From NCBI GenBank assembly GCA_037969395.1, contig JBBKXJ010000212.1, forward strand, positions 1-12,965: a DNA stretch of 12,965 bases. Reading direction: 5' to 3'. Positions 6,582 through 12,965 of this stretch are shown here, piece after piece. The translations under genes and the position numbers were made by a program. A model generated the notes under the pieces. That model did no database searches and had not been told where the DNA came from. It saw nothing but the letters and a program-made list of their open reading frames with translations. The stretch is from JBBKXJ01 sp037969395. GTDB taxonomy: Bacteria; Pseudomonadota; Gammaproteobacteria; Pseudomonadales; JAUIET01. The stretch's first letter is position 1. Every line of letters starts with the position of its first letter.

Positions 6582-7391
6582 ATGTTCAAATACCCCGCTG
6601 ATCGCCTGCCTGTGCTGCTTATACTCACGTTGACCGCCATCGACTTTACTGTTTATTTCACCGTTGACAACGGCTGGCTGCTGTTCGGCTACCTGCTGTT
6701 GACGCTGTCATTCAAAGGCATTATCTGCGCCTGGCATCATCATCACCAGCATACGATGACGTTTCGCTCTACGACTTTGAATCGGGCACTGGAATTTTGC
6801 TATGCCTTGCACACCGGCGTCACGACTAACCTGTGGGTGCTGCACCACGTACTGGGGCATCACCATAATTATCTCGATCAAGCCAAAGATGAAAGCCGCT
6901 GGCAGCGGCGCGATGGCAGCAATATGGGCGCGCTGGAATATAGCGTCAAGGTTGCAGCAACGGCTTACTACCGCGGTTATCAGGTGGGCAAGAAACACCA
7001 CAAGGCACAGCGAGCATTTTTGATTTTCGGGCTGCTAACGCTGGCGGCCGTGTTGCTGCTGACTTTTCTGCGACCGTTACCGGCGCTGTTCGTTTTTATC
7101 GTACCGATGGTGTTCAGCCTGTTATTCACCGCCTGGGTAACTTACGATCATCACAGCGGACTGGACACCGACGATCCGTTCGAGGCGAGCTATAACAATA
7201 CCAGCCGCTGGTTCAATTTACTGACCGGCAATCTCGGCTACCATACGGCGCATCATTACAAGCAAGGGGTGCATTGGTCGAAATTGCCGGAGCTGCATGA
7301 AAAAATAAAGGCGAAGATTCCCGAGCATTTGTATCGTAAATCAACCTTCGATTTCGGCTATATATTCAAACCGGCGGGTAGTGCCGGCTAG
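6582..7391 (+). CDS. Membrane fatty-acid-desaturase superfamily protein
   Basis: This 269-residue protein has the three histidine clusters of membrane di-iron desaturases and hydroxylases: HHHHQH at 52-57, HHVLGHHH at 88-95 and HTAHH at 221-225. A further HH at 190-191 lies just after a membrane pair. Hydrophobic segments at about 10-50 and 145-187 would place the histidine clusters on the cytoplasmic face. The reaction should be O2-dependent desaturation or hydroxylation of a lipid acyl chain or related substrate; the exact substrate cannot be read. At 269 residues it is shorter than typical acyl-lipid desaturases (about 350-400), but all clusters are present. The ATG at 6582 has only a weak leader (GAAAGA about ten bases upstream). 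Divergent pairing with a sensor kinase made mainly of membrane helices invites the idea that the kinase monitors membrane state, which is inference only. Confidence 0.85.
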   Translation: MFKYPADRLPVLLILTLTAIDFTVYFTVDNGWLLFGYLLLTLSFKGIICAWHHHHQHTMTFRSTTLNRALEFCYALHTGVTTNLWVLHHVLGHHHNYLDQAKDESRWQRRDGSNMGALEYSVKVAATAYYRGYQVGKKHHKAQRAFLIFGLLTLAAVLLLTFLRPLPALFVFIVPMVFSLLFTAWVTYDHHSGLDTDDPFEASYNNTSRWFNLLTGNLGYHTAHHYKQGVHWSKLPELHEKIKAKIPEHLYRKSTFDFGYIFKPAGSAG

Positions 7392-7394
7392 ATT

Positions 7395-7469
7395 GCGCAT
7401 GCGCACGGCGCACCCTACGGTGGGTTGTGCCGCGTGTTACCGTACTGCACAAGGACTGTGGTGCGCACC
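7395..7469. repeat. Palindrome-rich, REP-like convergent spacer
   Basis: The spacer between two convergent genes is bounded by two perfect 10-base palindromes, GCGCATGCGC (7395-7404) and GGTGCGCACC (7460-7469). Between them, GGCGCACCC (7407-7415) pairs with GGGTTGTGCC (7422-7431), with one G-U pair and one bulged T, around a 6-base loop. No T run follows on either strand, so it is not a classical intrinsic terminator. The wording resembles dispersed GC-rich REP-type elements seen between genes in many proteobacteria; only a genome-wide search would show whether it repeats. Confidence 0.45.
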
Positions 7470-7478
7470 TTCACCACT

Positions 7479-9857
7479 CTACTCGTTAGCAGCCCGCTTG
7501 TTGCTGTCAAACACTGCCGGCATGGGTCGGTTATAGTTTTTGTGCAGCCATGCTTCCAGATCTTCCGCACATAGCGCTTCGCTGATAAGAAAACCTTGCG
7601 CCTCGTCGCAGCCGAAATCTTTTAACATGGCCAGTTCGCGTTCGTTTTCTATACCCTCGGCCACCACCTTAAGACCGAGGTTATGGCCCAACTCAATAGT
7701 AGAGCGCACGATGGCGATATCTTCTTTACTGCCCACCATGTTTTTAACAAACTCACGATCAATTTTGAGCTCGTTAACCGGCAGGTTTTTCACATAAGCC
7801 AGTGAGGAATAGCCAGTGCCGTAGTCGTCAATAGACAACTCAAGCCCCATGTCATGCAGCAGCGACACAGTTTTGTGCGCTTTTGCCGGGTCTTCCATTA
7901 ACGCGCTCTCGGTAATCTCGAGACATACCATATGGGCCGGCACGGCGTTTTTTTCCAATGCATGCTGCATAATATTTGGCAACTCAGGGTTGAGCAAATC
8001 CCTTGCCGAAATATTCAGCGATATTTTGATAGGCATTTGCTGTTGGTACCAGCGGCCGCACTGAGCTATGGCGTGTTCGATCAGCCAGCCGGTTATCAAG
8101 CGAATTGCGCCGGTGTGTTCGGCAAATGGAATGAAGTCGTCGGGCGGCACCAAACCACGCTCGGGGTGGCGCCATCGCATTAGCGTCTCCACTGCAATAA
8201 TGTCGGATTTGTTCAACGTGACTTTTGGCTGGAAATAGATTTCCAGCTCGTCACACTCCACCGCACGGCGCAGGTCACCAAGCAGCGACAAGTGCTCTTG
8301 CTGATGCGCGTCACATTCCGAGTCGTAGAAAGCGAAGCCACTGTTAGTGCGCTTGGCCGCGTACATGGCGATATCGGCATGTCTTAGCAAAGTCCCTGCC
8401 TGCTCGCCGTGCTCAGGGAAGGTAGCGATACCAATGCTGCCGCCAATATCCACCGGTTGATTGTTTAACGAGACGGGTTCTTCCAGTATGTGCAAAATTC
8501 GGTGCACCGCTGTTTGCACCCGCTCTGGATTGCCAGTGGCGAGTAGTATCGCGAATTCGTCGCCACCCAGCCGGGCCACCGTGTCCGAGTCGCGTAATAC
8601 CTGCTGCAGACGATTTGCTACCTCCTGCAACACCTTGTCGCCGGCCTCGTGGCCGAGCACATCGTTAATATATTTGAAACGGTCCAGATCCATCATCAAC
8701 ACGGTGAAAGGTGTCCCGGCGCGCATACCGAATTGCACGGCCTGATTGAGCCTGTCATTGAACATGGCGCGATTTGGCAGACCGGTGAGCGTGTCGGCAT
8801 AGGCAAGCCGCAATATCTCCTGCTCGCGTTCGGCAACGCCGTCACTCATATGGTTCAGTGACGCAGCCAGCGCGCCTATTTCATCTACCTGCTCGATAGT
8901 CACTTTGTCGCCGTAGTCGCCGCCTTGAATTTTGCGTGCGAAGCTCGCCAATAGCTTGATGGGCCGTGTGACTTTGTTGGCAATCAAGTAACCGCCAAGC
9001 AACGACAGGAACAGACTAAACGCAACCAAAATCAGCAGCGTATTGCGTAATTTTTCAAACGCCACCATGGCAACGTGATTGGAGTGTTGCAGAACCACAA
9101 CAATAGGTGATTGCTCGCCGCCCAGCGTCGCAACCGCCGTGTTGTAGCCTGCGACCCATAACGGCGAGCTGGCGACCTGGCCACTTGCCGGCATGCTGTC
9201 AAGCGCTACTTGCAGCGCGCCGATGCGCTCCTCCAGGGTCGATGCCAGCAACGTGTACCCGGCAGCGGCTTTTTTAAAAAACGACACCTGCAAACCCGTT
9301 ACCTGAGACAGGCTGGCGGCCAACGTGTCGTCAATGACCACCCCAGGAATCAGCCAGGCAATCGGATCAGGCGCCAATACCGGCGTAACCGCAACATAGT
9401 AGGCCTGCTCGCCCACCATCGCCACTGCCGCCGTCTGCTCCTCTTCGCTGGCACGCTCCAGCATGCTCGCAAGCAGACGCGGCGTTGGTGTGTCAGCAAA
9501 GGCCTGGGTTGCTGCAATCAATGTTTTGTTTACGCCACCAAGCAGCATAAAGTCGGCCTCCAGCAGGCCGCGCTTACTTTCCAGCACCTTACTCAGATTG
9601 TGCACCGTTTGGGTCGCGATAGCGTCCTGGAAGCTGCTGTCGGCTGCAAGAATGCGCGCGTTTTGCTGCAAGCGCTGCTGATTGTGCTCCAGTTCACGTT
9701 TAAACACGCGCTCACCAATCGCCAGGGCATTGGCATTTTGCTCCTCTGTCATCTGTAAATTCGCAGTGCTCACGATAAAAAAAGCAATTAGCTGTACGAC
9801 GATCAACAGCAAGGAGAAGAAAAATAAAATGCGGTCGCGTAAGCTGCGAAATACCAT
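7479..9857 (-). CDS. Membrane c-di-GMP signalling protein: dCache-like sensor, HAMP, GGDEF and EAL
   Basis: Numbered from the ATG at 9857 (792 residues). A membrane helix at about 10-31 and a second near 272-294 enclose a periplasmic region of some 240 residues that resembles double-Cache sensors (dCache_3 type). A HAMP domain follows to about 346. The diguanylate cyclase domain has an intact GGDEF at 431-435 and the RxxD product-inhibition site at 422-425. The EAL domain has ETL at 557-559 in place of EAL, keeping the glutamate. Other catalytic residues seem present: N615 in SLNIS, E647 in LEITES, DDYGTGYSSL at 677-686, K698, E734 in AEGIE and Q754 in QGFLI. Both activities are thus possible. 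A TTG three codons upstream (9866) has AAAGGA 13 bases before it, whereas the ATG has no leader at normal distance, so either start may be used. It stands alone, converging with the desaturase-like gene. Confidence 0.92.
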   Translation of the reverse strand: MVFRSLRDRILFFFSLLLIVVQLIAFFIVSTANLQMTEEQNANALAIGERVFKRELEHNQQRLQQNARILAADSSFQDAIATQTVHNLSKVLESKRGLLEADFMLLGGVNKTLIAATQAFADTPTPRLLASMLERASEEEQTAAVAMVGEQAYYVAVTPVLAPDPIAWLIPGVVIDDTLAASLSQVTGLQVSFFKKAAAGYTLLASTLEERIGALQVALDSMPASGQVASSPLWVAGYNTAVATLGGEQSPIVVVLQHSNHVAMVAFEKLRNTLLILVAFSLFLSLLGGYLIANKVTRPIKLLASFARKIQGGDYGDKVTIEQVDEIGALAASLNHMSDGVAEREQEILRLAYADTLTGLPNRAMFNDRLNQAVQFGMRAGTPFTVLMMDLDRFKYINDVLGHEAGDKVLQEVANRLQQVLRDSDTVARLGGDEFAILLATGNPERVQTAVHRILHILEEPVSLNNQPVDIGGSIGIATFPEHGEQAGTLLRHADIAMYAAKRTNSGFAFYDSECDAHQQEHLSLLGDLRRAVECDELEIYFQPKVTLNKSDIIAVETLMRWRHPERGLVPPDDFIPFAEHTGAIRLITGWLIEHAIAQCGRWYQQQMPIKISLNISARDLLNPELPNIMQHALEKNAVPAHMVCLEITESALMEDPAKAHKTVSLLHDMGLELSIDDYGTGYSSLAYVKNLPVNELKIDREFVKNMVGSKEDIAIVRSTIELGHNLGLKVVAEGIENERELAMLKDFGCDEAQGFLISEALCAEDLEAWLHKNYNRPMPAVFDSNKRAANE

Positions 9858-9993
9858 GATGAACAAATGCCGTAATAAATCCTTTGATTAGAGCCTAGCA
9901 GCTAGCGCCTAAATTGCCTGATTTTTGAGCTGACGGTAAAAGGTCAAACTTGCTGCCGTGGCAACCGCTATTACTAACCGTACCCGCTGCTTT

Positions 9994-10021
9994 TTGGCTG
10001 TGCTAATATCGCCGGCATAAA
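9994..10021 (+). promoter_or_regulatory. Candidate promoter of the peptide transporter gene
   Basis: TTGGCT (9994-9999) and CATAAA (10016-10021) each match the sigma-70 elements at four of six positions, with a 16-base spacer, about 70 bases before the ATG at 10090. TATATT near 10050 is an alternative -10. The surrounding divergent gap (9867-10089) holds no gene that I can see and must also contain the promoter of the GGDEF-EAL gene. Confidence 0.3.
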
Positions 10022-10089
10022 TTAGCAATTCACGAAAGCCCCGACAGCTATATTGTTTTTCACTTTTCAGGAATTGTAAAAATAATCCT

Positions 10090-11649
10090 ATGACGACCGC
10101 CCGCGCATTACCTCACCAAAAAGAACTATGGGGGCAACCCGTAGGTTTATATATTCTGTTTTTAACCGAAATGTGGGAACGCTTTTCATATTACGGTATG
10201 CGCGCATTGCTGGTTTTATATATGACAGCGTCCGTGCTTGGCGATGACGCCAGAGGCGCAGGCTTAGGCTGGACCAGTAAAGAAGCGCTGGCGTTGTACG
10301 GCTGGTATACGATGCTGGTGTACGTCATGTCGATACCGGGCGGTATGATTGCCGACAAGCTGATTGGCCAGAAAAAGGCCGTCCTGGTTGGCGCGATTCT
10401 CCTCTGTTGTGGGCATGGCGTGTTGGTTCTTACCGATATCTGGGCCTTTTATACCGGGCTGGGACTGGTAATTTTAGGCGTAGGACTGTTAAAGCCTAAC
10501 GTTTCCACCATGGTGGGCGGGCTGTATCACGAAGGGGATATAAGAAGGGATAAAGGCTTTAGTATTTTCTACGTCGGCATCAACCTGGGCGCGTTTTTAT
10601 CAACGATGTTCGTGGGACTGGTGGTCGCCAAGTGGGGTTGGCATGCCGGCTTTGGCCTGGCCGGCATTGTTATGTTGATTGGTTTAGTTAATTATATATA
10701 TGGTCAAAAATACTTAACTCACGTAGGCAATTTTGTACCGAGTACGGCAGATCAAAACGACATATCTTATGGCCAACTGTATGCGGATTTATTCAAAGCA
10801 CCGAAGCAGCTTCTATTCGCGGGAATTTTGTTAGCAGCATCAATTTTGGGTTGGTATCAGTTGGGCTGGGGCTATGGTCTATTGTTCATCTTTTTGACAG
10901 CCATCATCGCGCTGTTAACGATGATCTACACAGAGCTGGATTCACAGATTTTTAAAGACCGGTTCCTGGTGCTGTTACTGTCGTTCATTATGGTCATCAT
11001 TTTTTGGGGCGCTTTCGAACAAGCCGGCGGCTTGATGAACCTCTTCACAGAGTCCAAAACAGACAGAGTCATTTTTGGCTGGGAAATCCCCACCGTTATG
11101 TTTCAAAGTTTAAACGCGGGCTTCATCATTTTATTCGCAACATTAGTTGCCAGCATTTGGGCCAAAAGAAAGCTGAAAAGCAAAGAGGCTTCCTCGTTAT
11201 TTAAAATGGCCGTGGGCATTATTATCATGGGTTTTGGCTTTATATTCATGGTGTTTGCCGCTGCGGAATTTGAAAGGTCAGGCTCGTCCAGTATGATCTG
11301 GCTGGTGTTGGCCTACTTTTTTCACACCATAGGCGAACTCTGTATTTCACCGGTCGCGCTGTCATTCATCACTAAACTGGCGCCGGTAAAATACGCCTCA
11401 TTGATGATGGGAGTTTATTTCGCCACCACCGGCCTGGGCAATAAAGTAGCCGGCATCCTTGGCGAGTCGGCTTCAGAGTTTGGTGCCTACGCGGTGTTTT
11501 CAGGCATCTTTATTTTCACGGTCATTATTGGCGCGTTGTTCATCGCTGTGCTAAAACCGTTGAAAAGGCTAACTCACGGGGCTGAAGACAATGAGAGAGA
11601 TTTACGCCACGAAGAAACCGAAGGCTTTGAATTAGCCGACAAGGCGTGA
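10090..11649 (+). CDS. POT/PTR2 family proton-coupled oligopeptide transporter
   Basis: This 519-residue inner-membrane protein belongs to the proton-dependent oligopeptide transporter branch of the major facilitator superfamily. The diagnostic ExxERFxYYG motif is at residues 27-36 (E27, E30, R31, Y34, Y35), which couples proton movement to di- and tripeptide uptake. The second PTR2 signature, FYVGINLG, lies within 157-167. Hydrophobic segments run from about residue 15 to 490, fitting the 14 helices of bacterial members. The charged tail after 490 is cytoplasmic. The N-terminus GQPVGLYILFLTEMWERF is typical, supporting the ATG at 10090, although the nearest AGGA is about 17 bases away, so translation may be modest. 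Codons 152-153 are a rare AGA-AGG arginine pair. It lies 57 bases before the DUF4019 gene, possibly the same transcript. Confidence 0.93.
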   Translation: MTTARALPHQKELWGQPVGLYILFLTEMWERFSYYGMRALLVLYMTASVLGDDARGAGLGWTSKEALALYGWYTMLVYVMSIPGGMIADKLIGQKKAVLVGAILLCCGHGVLVLTDIWAFYTGLGLVILGVGLLKPNVSTMVGGLYHEGDIRRDKGFSIFYVGINLGAFLSTMFVGLVVAKWGWHAGFGLAGIVMLIGLVNYIYGQKYLTHVGNFVPSTADQNDISYGQLYADLFKAPKQLLFAGILLAASILGWYQLGWGYGLLFIFLTAIIALLTMIYTELDSQIFKDRFLVLLLSFIMVIIFWGAFEQAGGLMNLFTESKTDRVIFGWEIPTVMFQSLNAGFIILFATLVASIWAKRKLKSKEASSLFKMAVGIIIMGFGFIFMVFAAAEFERSGSSSMIWLVLAYFFHTIGELCISPVALSFITKLAPVKYASLMMGVYFATTGLGNKVAGILGESASEFGAYAVFSGIFIFTVIIGALFIAVLKPLKRLTHGAEDNERDLRHEETEGFELADKA

Positions 11650-11692
11650 GTTAATATAGGCTAACGAATCAACAGTTCAGGAAAAGCCACTT

Positions 11693-11697
11693 AGGAG
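11693..11697 (+). promoter_or_regulatory. Ribosome binding site of the DUF4019 gene
   Basis: AGGAG lies nine bases before the ATG at 11707. It is one of the best Shine-Dalgarno matches in the window and fixes this start. Confidence 0.8.
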
Positions 11698-11706
11698 TTT
11701 TACATT

Positions 11707-12123
11707 ATGCAAGCCAGGTTAATTTTTATATTGTCTCTGTTACTGCTACCACTGCAAGCTTTGGCCGAGCCCAGTGAAACCGAGCAGATGGCGGTGGGCG
11801 TTGCCCAATCATGGCTGGCACAGGTGGATGCAGGCGATTACGCTGCCAGTTGGAACAACACATCGTCACTGTTCAAGAATACCGTCGATAAGCAGCAGTG
11901 GAACAAAGTGGCCCAGGACGCACGCCAGCCATTTGGCGACGTGGTCGGACGCTCGCTTAAATCAGCCACGCATACCACCTCGCTACCGAATGCACCGGCC
12001 GGCGAGTACGTTGTGATTGTGTTCGACAGCGAATTTAGCAAGCAGAAATCTGCCACTGAAACCATTACGCCAATGCTGGGCGAAGACGGTAAATGGCGCG
12101 TCGGCGGTTACTACATCAAATAG
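11707..12123 (+). CDS. Secreted DUF4019 domain protein
   Basis: The 138-residue product begins with a clear signal peptide (hydrophobic residues 5-16, likely cleavage after ALA at 18-20), leaving a mature periplasmic domain of about 118 residues. The domain has the family's recognisable order: AQSWLAQVDAGDYAASW near residues 33-49, then a phenylalanine-lysine segment, FGDVVGR, a LPNAPAGEYVVIVFDSEF strand pair, and ETITPMLGEDGKWRVGGYYI at the end. DUF4019 has an NTF2/cystatin-like size and pattern, but its function is unknown and none is assigned here. It lies downstream of the peptide transporter on the same strand and ends 17 bases before the convergent M2 peptidase gene. Confidence 0.85.
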   Translation: MQARLIFILSLLLLPLQALAEPSETEQMAVGVAQSWLAQVDAGDYAASWNNTSSLFKNTVDKQQWNKVAQDARQPFGDVVGRSLKSATHTTSLPNAPAGEYVVIVFDSEFSKQKSATETITPMLGEDGKWRVGGYYIK

Positions 12124-12140
12124 CGACCAGCATCAAATAA

Positions 12141-12965
12141 CTACCACCCGCACTGCCTGCCCTCATTTTGCTCGTTCAGCCATTCCTGCAACGGCGCGAA
12201 ATACTCAAGCAGCGCGCTGGCGTCCAGCTCGCGCTGCCCGGTTAGTGCCTCCATCGCCTCCGGCCACGGTTCGCTGCGGCCCATTTCCATCATGGCGTTC
12301 AAGCGCTTGCCGGCGGCCTTGTTTTTATAAATAGTACAGCGATGCAGCGGCCCTTCGTAACCTGCAGTCTCGCACAGCGATTTATGAAACTGAAACTGCT
12401 GCAGGTGCGCAAGGAAATAGCGCATATACGGCGTATTGCCCGGTATGTGATATTTTGCACCGGGGTCAAAGTCTTCTTCCGACCGTTCGACCGGTGCTTG
12501 AATGCCCTGGTATTGCTCGCGCAGTTTCCACCAGCCAGCGTTGTATTGCTCAGGGCTTAGCTCACCGCTAAACACCTGCCAGCGCCATTTGTCGACCAGC
12601 AGGCCAAACGGTATAAAGGCGATCTTATCCAGCGCCTGACTTAGCAATTGACCGATGTCTTTATCAACGCTGGGCGCCTTGTCCAACAACCCGATTTTAA
12701 CCAGATAGTCCGGCGTGATCGACAGCGCGATAGTGTCGCCCAACGCTTCGTGAAAGCCGTCGTTGGCGCTGTTCTGAAATAGCACTGACTGGTCTTTGTA
12801 AGCGCGTTGATAATAATTGTGGCCCAGCTCGTGGTGAATAGTCGTAAAGTCGTCGCCATTTTTTTGAATGCACATTTTAATGCGCAGGTCGTCTTTATTA
12901 TCCAGGTCCCAGGCGCTGGCGTGGCACACTACTTCGCGGTCGCGCGGCTTGGTGAACAGCGAGCG
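12141..12965 (-). CDS. C-terminal part of an M2 family (ACE-like) peptidyl-dipeptidase (5' end outside window)
   Basis: The frame is open to the window's right edge, so the visible 274 residues are the C-terminal portion of a protein usually 600 or more residues long. It enters with DREVVCHASAWDL, a hallmark of M2 peptidases. The zinc site HHELGH has its HExxH at about 12819-12833, and the third ligand glutamate in GFHEALGD is at 12747-12749. The later segment KYHIPGNTPYMRYF keeps the His, Tyr, Arg and Tyr that in human ACE contact substrate and chloride. QFQFH and ALLEYFAPLQEWL complete the match. The enzyme should release C-terminal dipeptides. Bacterial members are usually exported, but the N-terminus is not visible. 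Dipeptides so produced are the substrate class of the nearby POT transporter. Confidence 0.92.
   Translation of the reverse strand, partial: RSLFTKPRDREVVCHASAWDLDNKDDLRIKMCIQKNGDDFTTIHHELGHNYYQRAYKDQSVLFQNSANDGFHEALGDTIALSITPDYLVKIGLLDKAPSVDKDIGQLLSQALDKIAFIPFGLLVDKWRWQVFSGELSPEQYNAGWWKLREQYQGIQAPVERSEEDFDPGAKYHIPGNTPYMRYFLAHLQQFQFHKSLCETAGYEGPLHRCTIYKNKAAGKRLNAMMEMGRSEPWPEAMEALTGQRELDASALLEYFAPLQEWLNEQNEGRQCGW

Noticed and set aside
7407..7431. Hairpin as an intrinsic terminator
   Set aside because: The stem is good, but no T run follows it on either strand, so I list it as a REP-like element instead.
9210..9758. A 182-codon + strand open frame
   Set aside because: It is antisense to the sensor region of the GGDEF-EAL gene, and its Gln/Arg/His-rich composition is that of a shadow frame.
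10540..10548. Rare codon cluster ATA-AGA-AGG in the transporter as a sign of recent transfer
   Set aside because: It is a single short cluster; the rest of the gene has no clear break in composition visible by eye, and no mobile element adjoins it.

Overview
The window reads as ordinary chromosome of a free-living gammaproteobacterium, probably a marine or aquatic heterotroph. The grounds are the family mix (a dCache-HAMP-GGDEF-EAL protein, a hybrid histidine kinase, a POT peptide transporter, an ACE-like M2 peptidase, a DUF4019 protein), moderate GC content and Shine-Dalgarno-like leaders. I cannot fix a genus. I see no rRNA, tRNA, CRISPR, transposase or phage gene.

Left edge (1-730): the 3' end of a short amphipathic, possibly phasin-like gene is followed by a weak hairpin, then a decayed second copy of the same gene's 3' end. 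A strong UUCG-loop terminator follows. The rest, to 730, is the leader of the next operon, with a small palindrome and a possible -10 box.

Left-centre (731-4552): an exported DUF885 zinc-peptidase-like protein and a GFA-family zinc protein form a + strand pair. They converge, stop codon on stop codon, with a cytoplasmic gamma-glutamyltransferase-like protein on the - strand. The latter sits 24 bp downstream of a hybrid sensor kinase, and a 7-bp tandem repeat spans the kinase stop, the ribosome binding site and the TTG start.

Centre (4577-9857): the six-helix hybrid sensor kinase (-) diverges from a membrane fatty-acid-desaturase-family protein (+). That gene converges, across a palindrome-rich REP-like spacer, with a large c-di-GMP signalling protein (-) carrying both GGDEF and EAL domains.

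Right (9858-12965): a proton-coupled oligopeptide transporter and a secreted DUF4019 protein lie on the + strand. The latter converges with the C-terminal part of an M2 (angiotensin-converting-enzyme-like) peptidyl-dipeptidase that runs off the right end.

Four of the genes (DUF885, GGT-like, POT transporter, M2 peptidase) concern peptide breakdown or uptake, so a peptide-scavenging theme is plausible, but they are not one operon. I found no clear new multi-gene system. The most unusual items are the heptamer repeat at the kinase/GGT junction, the decayed tandem gene copy at the left edge, and the atypical active-site features of the GGT-like protein.
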